Below are positions 34,912 through 43,134 of a DNA stretch of 64,000 nucleotides, in pieces. The notes under the pieces are model-generated. The model was given only the letters and a program-made list of their open reading frames with translations. It ran no database searches and had not been told where the DNA came from. Both the position numbers and the translations under genes were made by a program. The DNA comes from Sphingomonas colocasiae (GTDB lineage Bacteria; Pseudomonadota; Alphaproteobacteria; Sphingomonadales; Sphingomonadaceae): contig NZ_JAINVV010000012.1 of assembly GCF_019880585.1 (NCBI RefSeq), positions 248,001 through 312,000 of the forward strand, read 5' to 3'. The number at the start of each line of letters is the position of its first letter. The stretch's first letter is position 1.

Positions 34912-37185
34912 TCAGAAGCTCAGCCGGGCTGTCACGCCATAGGTGCGCGGCGTGGCGGGAACGAGAAAGTTGTAAGGAAAGCCAGCCCCGCGCAGATCCA
35001 GCCCGTAGCTGTAGACCTTTTTGTCGAAGGCATTGTTGATCCAGGCGCGGATCTGCGCACGCCCATGGCTCCATGCGAGCGATGCGTTGACCTTCGCATA
35101 GGCCGGTTGCTGGAGTTCCGCATTGACCTGGCCCGTGCCCACGGCGTCGATGGCGTTGAACGGCGAAAAGAACTGCCGGCTGAAATAGTTGACGGTGGGC
35201 GAAAAGGTCACGGCGTCGGTGCCGGTATCGAAGATCGTCCAGTCAAACCCCGCCGTCGCCGTCCAGCGCGGCGCGAACGGCAATGCGTTGCCCGACAGAT
35301 CCGTATTCTGGAGCGTCAGTTCCTTGTAATCGGCATGCAGATATCCACCCGACGCGTTGATCACGAAACCCGGAAAGGCGCGGAAGGAGGCCTCGACCTC
35401 CGCGCCATAGACTTCCGACTTCGGTGCATTGACGAGGAACGAGACCGGACCGGGCCTCGTGTCCTGGACCTGCTGATTGCTGTAATCATAATAGAAGCCG
35501 GCGGCCGACAATGTCAGCCGGTTGTCCAGGAAACGGCCTTTGACGCCGACTTCGTAAGCATTCACCTTTTCGGGATCGATATAGGTGATGCCGACCGACG
35601 AGGTATAGCCGCCGCCATTGAACGCACCCGAACGATAGCCGCGGCTGTAGCTGCCATAGACGAGCGTCCCCCCATCGAACGTATAGCTGAGCGCGGCGCG
35701 ACCGGTCAGCGCCTTGTTGCTGCCGTCGACCTGATATCGCGCGGCGGGATCATAGGCGCAGGTTCCCGGCACGCCGGCGCAGGGCACGGTGCCGGCGATC
35801 GGCAGATCGGGGCCACCGAGGTTTCCGGCGAACAGATAGGCGAAACCGTCCCGGTATTTCGCCTTGTCCCAAGTGTAGCGCGCGCCAAGCGTCAGGACGA
35901 GCCGCTCGGTGAGATCGTAATCCCCCTGCAGGAACGCCGCATGGGAACGACGGGATTGGCGATAATGCTGGAAAAACCCGCCATTGACGCCTGGCCCCAG
36001 CGCGCTGCCGATATTGAAGCGATTGTCGGTTATCGTCTGGTCCCAGCCGTAGAATAGGCCACCGACAAGCTTCAGCGCATCTCCGTCATAATTGATCCGC
36101 GCTTCCTCGCTGAACTGGCGGAAGTTCGAGCGCCAGTTGATGTCGAGCACATCGAGCGGCGAACCGTCGGCGGCCTGCTGAAGATTCTGCTTGCCGCCGT
36201 CATAGGAGGTGATCGACGTCAGTGTGAGTTGGGGGCCGAGTTCGAGAGCGACATTGGCCGCCACACCCCATGCATCGGTGCGGCTTTCGCCGATGCTGTT
36301 CTCGTTCACCTCGAAAAAGCCCTGCCCGGGCGTATCGGGGCCCGTCAGTCCATGGATACCGGCCTGCGTGCCGCGATCGCGGCCCGCATAGGCCCGAATC
36401 TTGATATCGAGCGGACCGTTGCCGGGCCTTATGCGGAGGGAGACGCGCCCCTGCAGCGTATCGACGCTGTTCGCATCCCGTCCACCCGGCGCGACATTGC
36501 GGATCTGGCCGTCACCCTTCTCGAAATTGGCGGCGACACGGATACCCAGTTGATCCTCGACCATGGTCGCCTCGACCGCGCCCTGGGCCCGGTAAGTATC
36601 GAAACTGCCATAGCCGGCTTCGACATAGCCGCTGCCGCCAGAGAGCTTCGGCGCGCGGGTGATGAAGTTGATGGCGCCGCCCGTGGTGTTGCGCCCGAAC
36701 AAGGTGCCTTGCGGTCCACGCAGCACCTCCACCCGATCAAGGTCGAAAAGGCCCATGCCATGGCTCGTGCGGGCCGCGATGTACACGTCGTCGATATAGA
36801 CGCCGACCGGCGAAGCCTGGTTCGAATTATACTCGTTCGCGACGCTGATGCCGCGAAGCGAAAAATTCGGCTGCGTATTGCCATAAGGACTGCTGACCTG
36901 AAGATTGGGGACAGCGGTAGCCAGTGCGGCGGAGTTGGATATGCCCTTGTTCTGGAGCGTATCTCCGCCAAGTGCCGATATCGCGAGCGGAACCCGCAAC
37001 AGGGATTGTTCGCGCCGCTGCGCGGTCACGACGATATCGCCCGGTGCCTCGGGCTCGGCGGATTCCACGGCGGGCACCTCCCGCGACAAGGGGGCATTCG
37101 TCGCCTGGGCCAAGGCCGGAGAAGAGGCGGTGACCAGCAACACCAGGGCGGCGTGGCGCGGATGCGCGGAAAAATTCTTCATCAA
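34912..37185 (-). CDS. TonB-dependent receptor, first gene of the P450 operon
   Basis: 757 residues with a signal peptide ending SPALAQ. It has the TonB box-like DIVVTAQRREQ, a plug with VEVLRGPQGTLFGRN then TTGGAINFITRAP, and a barrel ending VTARLSF. No STN domain is present, so control is not through FecR. It begins the minus-strand operon of P450, AraC, aldehyde and alcohol dehydrogenase, SDR remnant, acyl-CoA dehydrogenase and phosphotransferase. The P450 start lies 14 nt beyond its stop. It probably imports the hydrophobic substrate. Confidence 0.95.
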   Translation of the reverse strand: MMKNFSAHPRHAALVLLVTASSPALAQATNAPLSREVPAVESAEPEAPGDIVVTAQRREQSLLRVPLAISALGGDTLQNKGISNSAALATAVPNLQVSSPYGNTQPNFSLRGISVANEYNSNQASPVGVYIDDVYIAARTSHGMGLFDLDRVEVLRGPQGTLFGRNTTGGAINFITRAPKLSGGSGYVEAGYGSFDTYRAQGAVEATMVEDQLGIRVAANFEKGDGQIRNVAPGGRDANSVDTLQGRVSLRIRPGNGPLDIKIRAYAGRDRGTQAGIHGLTGPDTPGQGFFEVNENSIGESRTDAWGVAANVALELGPQLTLTSITSYDGGKQNLQQAADGSPLDVLDINWRSNFRQFSEEARINYDGDALKLVGGLFYGWDQTITDNRFNIGSALGPGVNGGFFQHYRQSRRSHAAFLQGDYDLTERLVLTLGARYTWDKAKYRDGFAYLFAGNLGGPDLPIAGTVPCAGVPGTCAYDPAARYQVDGSNKALTGRAALSYTFDGGTLVYGSYSRGYRSGAFNGGGYTSSVGITYIDPEKVNAYEVGVKGRFLDNRLTLSAAGFYYDYSNQQVQDTRPGPVSFLVNAPKSEVYGAEVEASFRAFPGFVINASGGYLHADYKELTLQNTDLSGNALPFAPRWTATAGFDWTIFDTGTDAVTFSPTVNYFSRQFFSPFNAIDAVGTGQVNAELQQPAYAKVNASLAWSHGRAQIRAWINNAFDKKVYSYGLDLRGAGFPYNFLVPATPRTYGVTARLSF

Positions 37186-37386
37186 CCTCTCCCGTCATGA
37201 TCGATCCGTCGTCTGCGGATCCTGAAACGATCGGATCTTATCTAGCGGGATGCACGGCGCCTGGCTTTGCACAGACTTATGGCGAGATTTGACAAAAATT
37301 GCGCACCGCTTGCGCGTCGGCGCGCTTGCGGGCTTTCCTTGTGGCGCGTGGTCCACACGCCAGGAACAAGACTGAGAGGATCTCGA
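37186..37386. promoter_or_regulatory. Divergent promoter region between the P450 operon and the CoA ligase
   Basis: This 200-bp gap holds the outward promoters for the receptor gene (minus) and the ligase gene (plus). It contains an inverted repeat GATCCG (37203-37208) and CGGATC (37216-37221) with a 7-nt loop, and a further GATCGGATC nearby at 37229. These could be the site of the AraC-type regulator. AraC sites are usually direct repeats, so this is tentative. Confidence 0.35.
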
Positions 37387-38949
37387 ATGCATCCGTCGGC
37401 CCATGCGCGCTCGATGCCGCTGAAACCGGCGATCATCATCGCGGAATCAGGCGAAACCATCGATTATGCCACGCTCGACGCGCTCGCGAACCGATCGGCG
37501 CACGCCTTGCGGTCGCTCGATCTGAAGCGCGGCGATATCGTCGCGACGCTCTTCGACAATGGACCGGAGGTGTTTATCTTCGGTCTCGCGGCGCAGAGGA
37601 CCGGGCTCTATCTCACGTCCATTTCGAACAAGCTGAGCGCCGCCGATATCGGCTATATCGTCAGGGATTGCGGCGCCAGGCTGCTCATCGCCAGCGATGG
37701 GTTTCGCCGCCTTGCCAAGCAAGCGCTCCCCGATTGCCCCGGCGTTACCCTGATGACCTGGTCCGATCGATCGGACCAGGAACAATCGTGGCAGGCATTG
37801 GCCAGGAGCCAACCCGCGTCGGCAATCGCCGATCAAAGCCCGGGCACCGACATGCTCTATTCCTCAGGGACCACCGGCCGCCCCAAGGGGGTCAAGTTTC
37901 CACTCCCGGAAGGCGACATCGACCATCCGACGCCGCTGATGTCGATGGGGAGCGCGCTCTACGGGATGGGCCCCGGTTCGATCTATCTTTCGACATCCCC
38001 TCTCTATCACGCAGCCCCGCTTCGATGGGCAATGACGATGCACCGACTGGGAGGAACGGTGGTGGTCATGGAGCGGTTCGACGCGGAACGGGCTCTTGCA
38101 TTCATCGAGCAATACCGGATCACCCATGCGACCTTCGTGCCCACCCATTTCATCCGCATGCTGAAACTGCCCGAAGAGTCGCGAACCCGCTACGATCCCT
38201 CGTCGCTGCAGGCGGCCATCCACGCCGCGGCGCCCTGCCCCGTTCCGGTCAAGCAGGCCATGATCGATTGGTGGGGACCGATCCTGCACGAATATTATTC
38301 AGGCACCGAGCAATGCGGAATCACCGCCCTTTCCTCCAGCGAGTGGCTCGTCAGGCCAGGTTCCGTGGGCAGGGCGGTGCTCGCGACGCTGAAGATCACC
38401 GACGAAGCGGGCAACGAGGTACCGACCGGCGTCGACGGGAATGTCTGCTTCGCCGATGGGCCGGCGTTCCAATATCACAATGATCCCGACAAGACCGCCC
38501 AAGCCTATGACCGCAACGGCTGGGCGACACTCGGCGATATCGGCCATGTCGACAAGGATGGCTATCTCTTCCTGACCGACCGCAAGAGTTTCATGATCAT
38601 CTCCGGCGGGGTCAACATCTATCCGCAGGAGATAGAGGATTGTTTGATCACACATCCGAAAGTCATCGACGCGGCGGTCATCGGCATCCCCGACGACGAG
38701 ATGGGCGAGAGTGTCCTTGCCATCGTCCAGCCAGCCCCCGGCACCACGGTCGATGCGGCGCTTCGCGATGAATTGCGCAACCATGTTCGAAGCGCGCTGG
38801 GGGGTGTGAAGACACCGAGATCCTTCGAATTCCGAATGCGATTGCCTCGCGAACCCACCGGCAAACTCATGAAGCGCACGCTCATCGACGAGTTTCGGGC
38901 CAATCCGTCAGCGTGCGATGACATGACCGGTTTCAGACAGTTCCGGTGA
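37387..38949 (+). CDS. AMP-forming acyl-CoA synthetase, divergent to the P450 operon
   Basis: 520 residues from the ATG at 37387, preceded by GAGAGGA at good spacing; the longer frame has no support. Adenylation motifs are YSSGTTGRPKGVKFP, EYYSGTEQCG, TLGDIGHVDKDGYLFLTDRK and SGGVNIYPQEIED. The catalytic lysine lies in REPTGKLMKR. It would activate the acid made by the P450, alcohol dehydrogenase and aldehyde dehydrogenase across the divergent promoter, supplying the acyl-CoA dehydrogenase of the same locus. A perfect 24-bp palindrome lies inside the gene at 37757-37780. Confidence 0.93.
   Translation: MHPSAHARSMPLKPAIIIAESGETIDYATLDALANRSAHALRSLDLKRGDIVATLFDNGPEVFIFGLAAQRTGLYLTSISNKLSAADIGYIVRDCGARLLIASDGFRRLAKQALPDCPGVTLMTWSDRSDQEQSWQALARSQPASAIADQSPGTDMLYSSGTTGRPKGVKFPLPEGDIDHPTPLMSMGSALYGMGPGSIYLSTSPLYHAAPLRWAMTMHRLGGTVVVMERFDAERALAFIEQYRITHATFVPTHFIRMLKLPEESRTRYDPSSLQAAIHAAAPCPVPVKQAMIDWWGPILHEYYSGTEQCGITALSSSEWLVRPGSVGRAVLATLKITDEAGNEVPTGVDGNVCFADGPAFQYHNDPDKTAQAYDRNGWATLGDIGHVDKDGYLFLTDRKSFMIISGGVNIYPQEIEDCLITHPKVIDAAVIGIPDDEMGESVLAIVQPAPGTTVDAALRDELRNHVRSALGGVKTPRSFEFRMRLPREPTGKLMKRTLIDEFRANPSACDDMTGFRQFR
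37757..37780. repeat. Perfect 24-bp palindrome inside a CoA ligase gene
   Basis: The half-site CCTGGTCCGATC is followed with no gap by its exact reverse complement. It encodes the stretch around TWSDRSDQEQ of the ligase, a poorly conserved region between two domains. Twelve exact complementary pairs are unlikely by chance at any given place. A regulatory or site-specific role is unproven. Confidence 0.6.
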
Positions 38950-39088
38950 TTTCGATCGCGTCCCCCTCCCACGCACAGCCATTGCGGGGCAGCCTTTGCG
39001 CACGATGCCCTGAACCGCCGATTTTCATCAGACCGAATGGCGCGCGGTGGACGTGGTTCGCGTCAGGCCGGCAGAACCCCACCCGCCT

Positions 39089-39958
39089 TCACCAACATTT
39101 CTCGCCCAGACGCGCGGGTATCATGCCACCGTCGACCCGCAGGTCGGTTCCCGTGATGAATGAGGCCTGGTCGGACGCCAGAAATGCGGCCGCCATGGCG
39201 ATATCCATCGGAGCGCCCCAGCGCCGCAGCGACGTCTGTTCGAGAACGGCGGCGGCCGCCTCGCCATGCTCCACCTCATAACGCCCCATGGGGGTGTTTA
39301 TGATACCCGGCGAAATGGAGACAATGCGTGCGCCCTTTTCCGCCCACCGCGCGGATCGCAAGGCGGCCGCGCGGATCGTCGCGCGTTTCGAAAGGCCATA
39401 GGCGGGGCCGCTCAGCCCCGAATAGTGGAACGAATTGTCTCCGATGCCGCCGCCCGCATCGACGAGAATATGTTCGACCTGATCGAGAAGATCCCCGGCA
39501 TAGGGCGCATCGAGCAGCCGATCGACCTCTCCGTCCGCCGGCGCGAGATGACCTGCAACGGATGCGACAAGAACCGCGACCGTTCCGTTGATCAGAAAAG
39601 CTTCCATTGCGTCGAGCAGAAGCGCCGTGCCAAGCACGTTGGTGCGGATGATCGTTTTCCAGTCGGCCATGCCCGACGACACCCCCGCGGTATGCGCGAT
39701 CACACCGAGCATTCCATGATCGCGAACCAGGGCCGAGAGCGAGGCCAGCGTCTCGCCGTCCGCCAGATCCCCTGCCACGCTTCCTACAATGCGATGCCCT
39801 TCCTCCGTCAATCTCCTTGAAAGCCGATCGACCCTTTCGGCCGAGATATCCGCCAGCACCAGATCATGGGTTCGCCCGAATTCGCGAGCACAGGCGACGC
39901 CGATGCCGCCGCATCCCCCCGTCACCACCGCCAGCCGCCGACTGATCGCCGGTTCCAT
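39089..39958 (-). CDS. Short-chain dehydrogenase/reductase
   Basis: 289 residues. The cofactor motif is TGGCGGIG near residue 14, DLAD marks the adenine-binding region, the catalytic motif is YGLSKR (Tyr-x-x-x-Lys) with a serine in YSGLSG, and SPGIINTPMG follows. An insertion around residues 140-170 makes it slightly longer than the usual 250. It is transcribed divergently from the TetR regulator, and a near-copy of the palindrome before the monooxygenase gene lies 27 nt upstream of its ATG. It may make the ketone used by the Baeyer-Villiger enzyme, or act on a related alcohol. Confidence 0.9.
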   Translation of the reverse strand: MEPAISRRLAVVTGGCGGIGVACAREFGRTHDLVLADISAERVDRLSRRLTEEGHRIVGSVAGDLADGETLASLSALVRDHGMLGVIAHTAGVSSGMADWKTIIRTNVLGTALLLDAMEAFLINGTVAVLVASVAGHLAPADGEVDRLLDAPYAGDLLDQVEHILVDAGGGIGDNSFHYSGLSGPAYGLSKRATIRAAALRSARWAEKGARIVSISPGIINTPMGRYEVEHGEAAAAVLEQTSLRRWGAPMDIAMAAAFLASDQASFITGTDLRVDGGMIPARLGEKCW

Positions 39959-39984
39959 CCCGCCCTCCTCTTTCGCATTATCTA

Positions 39985-39998
39985 TATATCTTGTTATA
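39985..39998. promoter_or_regulatory. Probable TetR operator (copy 1) between SDR and TetR genes
   Basis: TATATCTTGTTATA, a 14-bp palindrome with one mismatch between arms. It sits in an AT-rich pocket and resembles the perfect palindrome TATATCAAGATATA at 41145-41158, matching at 13 of 14 positions when read on the opposite strand. It lies 27 nt upstream of the SDR ATG and between two divergent genes, the usual place of a TetR operator. Confidence 0.65.
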
Positions 39999-40139
39999 TT
40001 ATTGATCGGCGGGGATCAACAGTCGCCGACTTGCCCCGGCGGCGGCGGCCACGCAGTTGCCAAATGCCGGGGACAAAGGCATCGAGGATGCGGGCGGCTT
40101 CAAGGCCGGCCCGGCGCGAAAAGACGGCGAGATCAAGGG

Positions 40140-40841
40140 ATGCGAGCAACCACACGGCGCGGATCGGCGGATGGCGAGACCGAAGCACTCGGCAAGCAGC
40201 GCGCCTATAACAGCCAGTCGATGACCGAGCGGCGCTCCCGGATCATTGCCGCGACGCTTGCGACGATCGAGGAAAACGGCCTCGCCAAGACAACGATCCG
40301 GACAGTCAGCAAGCGCGCGGGCGTCGCGCTGCGGACGCTGTACCTGTATTTCGACAATCGCGAGGCGATGATCAGCGTCGCGATCAAGGAGTTTTTCCAC
40401 CAGTCAGTGGAAGCGGGAAAAGACGAGGACGGTCCGGCCACCCTCGACCAGATGCTGGAGCGGTTCGATCGGTTGAGCGACGTCATCAAGAATTCGCGCG
40501 CCTATTCGGCGGCGCTCGCCCCGATCTATTTCTCGACCAATCTCGACAGCCGTATCTACGACATATTGCGCAACATCGCGCTGTCGCACGTCTTCCCATA
40601 TCTCGACATCTGCCTGAAATCGGCGCGCATGCGCCCGAGCGCGCAGATGAAGGATCTGATCTGCACGCATATCGCCAACACCGAATATGCCGTGATCAAC
40701 GATGCCCTGGCGGGCAGGCTGCCTGAAGCCAGGCTTGCGCTCTGCCTGAAGATCGCCGTCCTGTCCTGTATCGCGGGCTTCATTCCCAAACCGCCCAAGG
40801 ATCTGGTCACCACGCTGCAGGAATTGCAGTCCACCCTTTGA
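40140..40841 (+). CDS. TetR-family transcriptional regulator
   Basis: 233 residues from the ATG at 40140 (weak AAGG before it); the ATG at 40221 (MTERRSR) is a possible shorter start. The helix-turn-helix domain is RSRIIAATLATIEENG then LAKTTIRTVSKRAGVALRTLYLYFDNREAMI. The C-terminal ligand domain has no recognised specificity. It lies between the SDR and the Baeyer-Villiger monooxygenase genes, and the palindromes upstream of both are its probable operators. It would act as a ligand-released repressor of both and perhaps of itself. Confidence 0.9.
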   Translation: MRATTRRGSADGETEALGKQRAYNSQSMTERRSRIIAATLATIEENGLAKTTIRTVSKRAGVALRTLYLYFDNREAMISVAIKEFFHQSVEAGKDEDGPATLDQMLERFDRLSDVIKNSRAYSAALAPIYFSTNLDSRIYDILRNIALSHVFPYLDICLKSARMRPSAQMKDLICTHIANTEYAVINDALAGRLPEARLALCLKIAVLSCIAGFIPKPPKDLVTTLQELQSTL

Positions 40842-41210
40842 TACCAGGGTGGGGGATGCTGACGCATCCGTACCCCGCACCGCTCAAGCGTCACGCCACG
40901 CCTCGATGATCGGCCCGAGCGTCGCGCGGCATGCCGCACGCGCCCCGTTCCGCGGCATGCCCGGTAGCGATCACGCCACACATGCGGGAGCCGGCACGGT
41001 TTCGCGCGACGCCCGGAGATGAAGGCTCGGCAAGGCCGATCATCGTGCATCGACCGATCATCATCGCATGCCTTCCCACGCTTCGGCCACCCAACCCCGA
41101 TCATGCGCTCGCCCGGGCCCGCATCGGGCTCCCCACTTGAACATTATATCAAGATATATATTCTTGCCTTTGGAAAGCGGCTGAGTCGCTGTGCAAGGGT
41201 GGAGGAGAGG
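40842..41210. other. 369-bp intergenic region before the monooxygenase gene
   Basis: No gene is supported here. It contains an 11-bp direct repeat CGCGGCATGCC at 40925-40935 and 40951-40961, each copy carrying the palindrome GGCATGCC, and the second TetR-type operator at 41145. The stretch around 41137-41165 is strongly AT-rich for this genome and is the likely promoter. The leader ends with GGAGGAGAGG directly before the monooxygenase ATG. Confidence 0.55.
41137..41164 (+). promoter_or_regulatory. Probable promoter with TetR operator (copy 2) for the Baeyer-Villiger monooxygenase
   Basis: TATATCAAGATATA at 41145-41158 is a perfect 14-bp palindrome. It lies between a candidate -35 TTGAAC (41137-41142) and -10 TATTCT (41159-41164), spaced 16 bp. 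Binding there would block transcription. The near-copy at 39985 supports a shared regulator. Confidence 0.65.
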
Positions 41211-42866
41211 ATGGCCGATCGCCGGCACGAAGATGATGGAATCCTGGACGTTCTCGTGCTGGGCGGCGGCTTTGGCGGGCTGCACAGCCTGTATCGGCTG
41301 CGCGAGGACGGGCACCGGGTGCTGGTGCTTGAGGCCGCACCGGATGTTGGCGGCGCATGGTATTGGAACCGCTATCCGGGTGCGCGCTGCGACGTTGAAA
41401 GCCTTGTCTACTGCTATACTTTTTCGCCGGTCATCGATGCCGAATGGCGGTGGAGCGAGCGCTATGCGGCGCGCGACGAGATCGTGCGCTATCTTCGCTG
41501 GGTTTCGGAACGGCTCGACCTGAGAAAGGACATCCGCTTCGATTCGCGGCTTGCCAAAGCGCATTACGACGCGGCGGACAATCTCTGGAATTTCGAGACC
41601 GAAGGCGGCGATCGCTACCGGGCACGGCACTTCCTGTCCGCCGCCGGCCCGATCTCCGCCCCGATCATGCCGGACATCCCCGGGCTCGACCGATTCCAGG
41701 GGGACATCATCCACACCGCACGTTGGCCGGAGGCCTATCCCGATTTCGCCGGCAAGCGCGTCGGGATCATCGGCACGGGATCTTCGGGCACCCAGGTGAT
41801 CCCGATCGTCGCGCAACAATGCGAAAAGCTCACCGTCTTCCTGCGCACGCCCAATTTCTACTCGCCCGCGCGCAACCGGCCGCTGACCGATGCCGACCAT
41901 CAATGGTGGCAGCAGAATCGCGACCTCACCCGCGAGCGCCTGCAGCAGGGCCGGCGCTGGGGCGGCGGCGACATCATGCTCGACGACGAAATCAACGACG
42001 CGATGTTCGAACCCGCCTCGAACTTCACGACCGAGCGCCGCCGTGAAATCTATGAAGCGCGCTACGCCAATGGCGGCGGCGTCGTCGGCTGGGCGTTCGC
42101 CGACGCGATGGTCAGCGTCGACGCCAACGAGGAAGCCGGCGATTTTCTGCGCGAGAAGGTGCGCGACGCCATCGTCGATCCCGCGATCGCGGACAAGCTC
42201 ACACCGCGCGGCTTCGCCTATGGAACCAAGCGGGTCACCGTCGGCACCGATTTTCCCGAAACCTTCAATCGCGACAATGTCGAACTTGTCGACGTGAAGA
42301 CCGAAACGCTGGAGGGGTTCAACGAACGGGGCGCGATCGTCGCGGGGCGCGAGATTGCGCTCGACTATCTGATCGCCGCGTCGGGCTTCGACGCGTTGAC
42401 GGGTGCGCTGACGACGATCGACGTGCGCGGCAAGGACGGCCGCTCGCTCGGCGAGATATGGGCGGACGGCCCGCAGACCTATCTCGGGATCAGCGTTCTC
42501 GGTTTTCCGAACATGTACATGATCGGCGGACCGGGCAGCCCGTCGGTTCTGACCAATGTCGTGATGACCAACGAAATGCAGGTGGAGTGGATCGCCGACC
42601 TGATCAACCATGTCGAAGACAATGGCTATGTCCGGTGCGAAGCGACCGCCGAAGCGCAGAACGAATGGACCGAAAAGGTCGGCGCGCTGGTCCGGGGCAA
42701 TTTGTGGGAGACCGCCGAAAGCTGGTATGTCGGCGCCAATGTTCCCGGCAAACCGCGCGTGATCCTCGCCTATGCGGGCGGCTATACCGCGTACAAGGCC
42801 GAATGCGCGGAGATCAGCGCCGCCGGTTATCCCGGCTATCGCTTCACAACCGAGAACGGCCATTAG
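41211..42866 (+). CDS. Flavin-containing Baeyer-Villiger monooxygenase
   Basis: 551 residues from the ATG at 41211, preceded by GGAGGAGAGG. It has the FAD Rossmann motif GGGFGG near residue 18, the NADPH Rossmann motif GTGSSG near 187, and between them the fingerprint FQGDIIHTARWP near 162-173 that defines type I Baeyer-Villiger enzymes. It inserts oxygen next to a ketone to form an ester or lactone. Regulation by the upstream TetR gene is suggested by the operator. A partner hydrolase for the ester could be one of the nearby alpha/beta hydrolases. The ketone substrate is unknown; cyclic ketones or terpenoids are typical. Confidence 0.95.
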   Translation: MADRRHEDDGILDVLVLGGGFGGLHSLYRLREDGHRVLVLEAAPDVGGAWYWNRYPGARCDVESLVYCYTFSPVIDAEWRWSERYAARDEIVRYLRWVSERLDLRKDIRFDSRLAKAHYDAADNLWNFETEGGDRYRARHFLSAAGPISAPIMPDIPGLDRFQGDIIHTARWPEAYPDFAGKRVGIIGTGSSGTQVIPIVAQQCEKLTVFLRTPNFYSPARNRPLTDADHQWWQQNRDLTRERLQQGRRWGGGDIMLDDEINDAMFEPASNFTTERRREIYEARYANGGGVVGWAFADAMVSVDANEEAGDFLREKVRDAIVDPAIADKLTPRGFAYGTKRVTVGTDFPETFNRDNVELVDVKTETLEGFNERGAIVAGREIALDYLIAASGFDALTGALTTIDVRGKDGRSLGEIWADGPQTYLGISVLGFPNMYMIGGPGSPSVLTNVVMTNEMQVEWIADLINHVEDNGYVRCEATAEAQNEWTEKVGALVRGNLWETAESWYVGANVPGKPRVILAYAGGYTAYKAECAEISAAGYPGYRFTTENGH

Positions 42867-42955
42867 AGTGATTTCGAAGCAGGCGCCCCCACCTGTCGGT
42901 TCGCGGCCATCGGGCCGGCGGAGCCAAGTGACGGGAAACAAGATATTCAGAGTCG

Positions 42956-43134
42956 GCCCGGTTCGATCTGAACCGGATCGACTCCAGCCTTGATGAAGGG
43001 ACGGCGCCAAGGCGCCGCCCCCTCTCCCCCTTTTCGAGAGCGCAATGGCTTGGAGTCTGTTTGAAGATGCGCCTTTGGCGCATTGCTGCGCCAGCCTTGG
43101 AAATGTGCTCTTCCGCGCATTTCCAAACGGACTC
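42956..43134. repeat. Intergenic array of hairpins with a branched palindrome, between converging genes
   Basis: Between the converging monooxygenase and hydratase genes lie several stems. CCGGTTC/GAACCGG sits near 42958-42976 and GGCGCC/GGCGCC near 43003-43016. A branched unit lies at 43053-43134. Its outer arms are GAGTCTGTTTG (43053-43063) and CAAACGGACTC (43124-43134), which pair fully if one U-G is allowed. Inside are ATGCGCC-TTT-GGCGCAT (43067-43083) and a long stem, TTGGAAATGTGC (97-108) with GCGCATTTCCAA (115-126 of the same hundred), loop TCTTCC. The unit begins right after the hydratase stop. It may be a bidirectional terminator or a REP-like repeat. Confidence 0.6.
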
